Shown one piece after another: positions 13,630 to 14,765 of a stretch of 14,765 nt of DNA. Every line of letters starts with the position of its first letter. The first letter of the stretch is position 1. The position numbers and the translations under genes are program-made. Under the pieces are notes generated by a model. That model did not search any database. It was given only the letters and a program-made list of their open reading frames with translations, and was not told the DNA's origin. The DNA is from Actinomycetes bacterium (GTDB lineage Bacteria; Actinomycetota; Actinomycetes; Propionibacteriales; Propionibacteriaceae): contig WQUE01000083.1 of NCBI GenBank assembly GCA_009785885.1, positions 1-14,765 of the forward strand, written 5' to 3'.

Positions 13630-14706
13630 CTATGAGACCTTGCTGAACACGGCGACGAAGTTCTGGTGCATCGTGCCGTCGGCCGCCGTCGGACCCGTGC
13701 ACGTCACGACGTACAGGGTTGGCGCCCCGGAGTGGGACCAGAGTGAACTCGGCAACGCATTCTGGTCGACGACGAACGTCCGCGACAGCCTCCAGGACGA
13801 GACCGTCCCGTCGCCGCAGCCGATGTAGGCCATGGCGCCGCCACCGACGTTCTTCAGGTAGTACAGTGCTCCCTTCTTGCCGTTGTAGGACACGTGGCCG
13901 GCGATGACCGTCGACCCCTGGGTCGGATTGCAGGCCGGACCACCGGGCGTCACACCGGAGCCCGTGCGGCGGTCCCAGATCGTCGCCAGGGCCGGGTTGG
14001 TCGGGATGACCAGGGCACCCGCGCTCCAGTCGATTCCGTTGCTGACGAGCGAGACATTGATGGGCACGCTCGGGATGGTCAGATGGTTGGGCGCCGCCTT
14101 CGGCGCCGGCGGCTTCGGAGCGGGCGGCGGTGCCGCCTGCTTCGTGGTGGCGGGTGCCGGAGCGGGAGCGGGTGCCGGGGCGGGTGCCGGGGCTGCCTTG
14201 GCCGGGGCTGGTGCCGGGGCCGGTGGCGGCGCGGGTGCCGCCTTGGTCGTCGTCTTCGGGGCTGCCTTGGCGGTGGTCTTGGACGCCGCGGGTTTCGCCG
14301 CGGTCGCGACCTTGGCCGTCGTCGTCTTCGGTTTCGCCGGGGCAGCTGGTGCGGTCGCAGCCGGCGCCGGGGCCGGTGCGCTGGTTGTGGCAGGCGCCGC
14401 AGCGGGCGCCGGCGTCTCCTCCGTCGGGGTGGGTGTCGGCGTTTCAGTCGGGGTGGGTGTTGGGGTGGGCGTCGGCTTCGCGTGGGGTAAACGCTGAAGC
14501 CACGGGAGAATCTCCGAATTGGTGGTCGGTGTGGCGTTTGGGGTTGAGGCCACGGGTGGCGCGGGTTGTTCATCGGGCCATGCCGCCCAACTCACCCCCC
14601 CCGCCGTCAACAAGACAACGGTCGATACAATTGCAACTTTGGCACCCCAAGGTGTGCCCGCAACAGCGCTAACGATCCGTTTTCTCCACAGAACGTGTCC
14701 AGCCAT
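13630..14706 (-). CDS. Sortase-fold membrane protein with long Pro/Ala/Thr linker (class E/F-like), atypical active site
   Basis: Sortases join surface proteins to the cell wall by a Cys transpeptidase reaction. The 358-residue protein has a basic N-terminus, one membrane helix (about 24-43), a low-complexity linker (77-206) and a C-terminal sortase domain (207-358). The domain starts with LTIPSVPINVSLV, has STVIAGHVSYNGKKGALYYL with His271, and TLYVVTCTG with Cys336. The third catalytic residue is normally an Arg in the last strand (for example YRDNVVV); here that strand reads MHQNFVAVF, with His347 where Arg is expected. It may be altered or inactive. ATG 14706 is chosen because GGGAAGGA lies about 8 nt upstream; ATG 14724 is in frame but lacks a ribosome site. 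No LPxTG-type substrate gene is nearby. The fold assignment is good, catalytic status uncertain. Confidence 0.82.
   Translation of the reverse strand: MAGHVLWRKRIVSAVAGTPWGAKVAIVSTVVLLTAGGVSWAAWPDEQPAPPVASTPNATPTTNSEILPWLQRLPHAKPTPTPTPTPTETPTPTPTEETPAPAAAPATTSAPAPAPAATAPAAPAKPKTTTAKVATAAKPAASKTTAKAAPKTTTKAAPAPPPAPAPAPAKAAPAPAPAPAPAPAPATTKQAAPPPAPKPPAPKAAPNHLTIPSVPINVSLVSNGIDWSAGALVIPTNPALATIWDRRTGSGVTPGGPACNPTQGSTVIAGHVSYNGKKGALYYLKNVGGGAMAYIGCGDGTVSSWRLSRTFVVDQNALPSSLWSHSGAPTLYVVTCTGPTAADGTMHQNFVAVFSKVS
14089..14478 (-). repeat. Low-complexity repeats coding the sortase linker
   Basis: This stretch codes for about 130 residues of Pro, Ala, Thr and Lys only, with few exceptions. Three kinds are visible in order: PT dipeptides with occasional Glu (residues about 77-98), Lys/Thr/Ala repeats such as AKPAASKTTAKAAPKTTTK, and PA dipeptide runs (about 165-195). 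At the DNA level these are GC-rich near-repeats of 6 bp that create long open frames on the other strand. Such linkers usually span the cell wall; their length can vary between strains through slippage. Confidence 0.85.
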
Positions 14707-14765
14707 ACATAGTCCTTCCCGCATTCTTTGTGAACAACGAGACCGGTCATCCCTAGAGACACCCC

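Noticed and set aside
13894..14497. Two Gly/Ala- and Gly/Arg-rich open frames opposite the sortase linker
   Set aside because: They arise from the GC-rich repeats encoding Pro/Ala/Thr; glycine- and alanine-rich translations there are expected and show no other support.
1..14765. tRNA, rRNA, CRISPR arrays, insertion sequences or phage attachment sites
   Set aside because: Reading both strands showed no cloverleaf, spaced direct repeats, transposase motifs or terminal inverted repeats.

Overview
The window comes from a high-GC Gram-positive bacterium, almost certainly an actinomycete (Actinomycetota). The GC-rich third codon positions, the actinobacterial families DUF4193, DUF4235 and SepH (DUF3071), a maltokinase of the GlgE pathway, and a ParC/ParE-type second topoisomerase all point that way. 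Nothing seen fixes the genus.

Region 1 (1-2136) is a conserved housekeeping block: the 5' end of dut (minus), a DUF4235 membrane protein (plus), a DUF4193 zinc-ribbon-like protein (minus) and sepH, a cell-division regulator (plus). Region 2 (2140-6540) has a minus-strand pair, thymidine kinase overlapping a phosphodiesterase/nucleotide-pyrophosphatase-like enzyme, divergent from a plus-strand gene for ParC (topoisomerase IV A subunit).

Region 3 (6587-11271) is a sugar module: a maltokinase on the minus strand, divergent from a three-gene carbohydrate ABC importer (lipoprotein binding protein plus two permeases) on the plus strand. The shared 223-bp upstream region carries two abutting copies of the palindrome GGGAACGTTCCC, which looks like a double LacI-family operator. 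A long stem-loop lies between the binding-protein gene and the permease genes. No ATPase, glycosidase or regulator gene is present, so these must be supplied from elsewhere. A natural reading is uptake of maltose or a related alpha-glucoside, followed by phosphorylation to maltose 1-phosphate for glucan synthesis.

Region 4 (11439-14765) holds parE on the minus strand, apparently leaderless with a GTG start. Upstream on the same strand, separated by a hairpin terminator, is a sortase-fold protein with a long Pro/Ala/Thr-rich linker and no arginine at the usual catalytic place. The two topoisomerase IV subunit genes therefore flank the sugar module in convergent orientation, about 4.9 kb apart.

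No RNA genes, insertion sequences, CRISPR arrays or phage genes were seen. I do not see a wholly new system. The most notable points are the double operator with the intercistronic hairpin, the altered sortase, the short SepH, and the placement of the sugar module between parC and parE.
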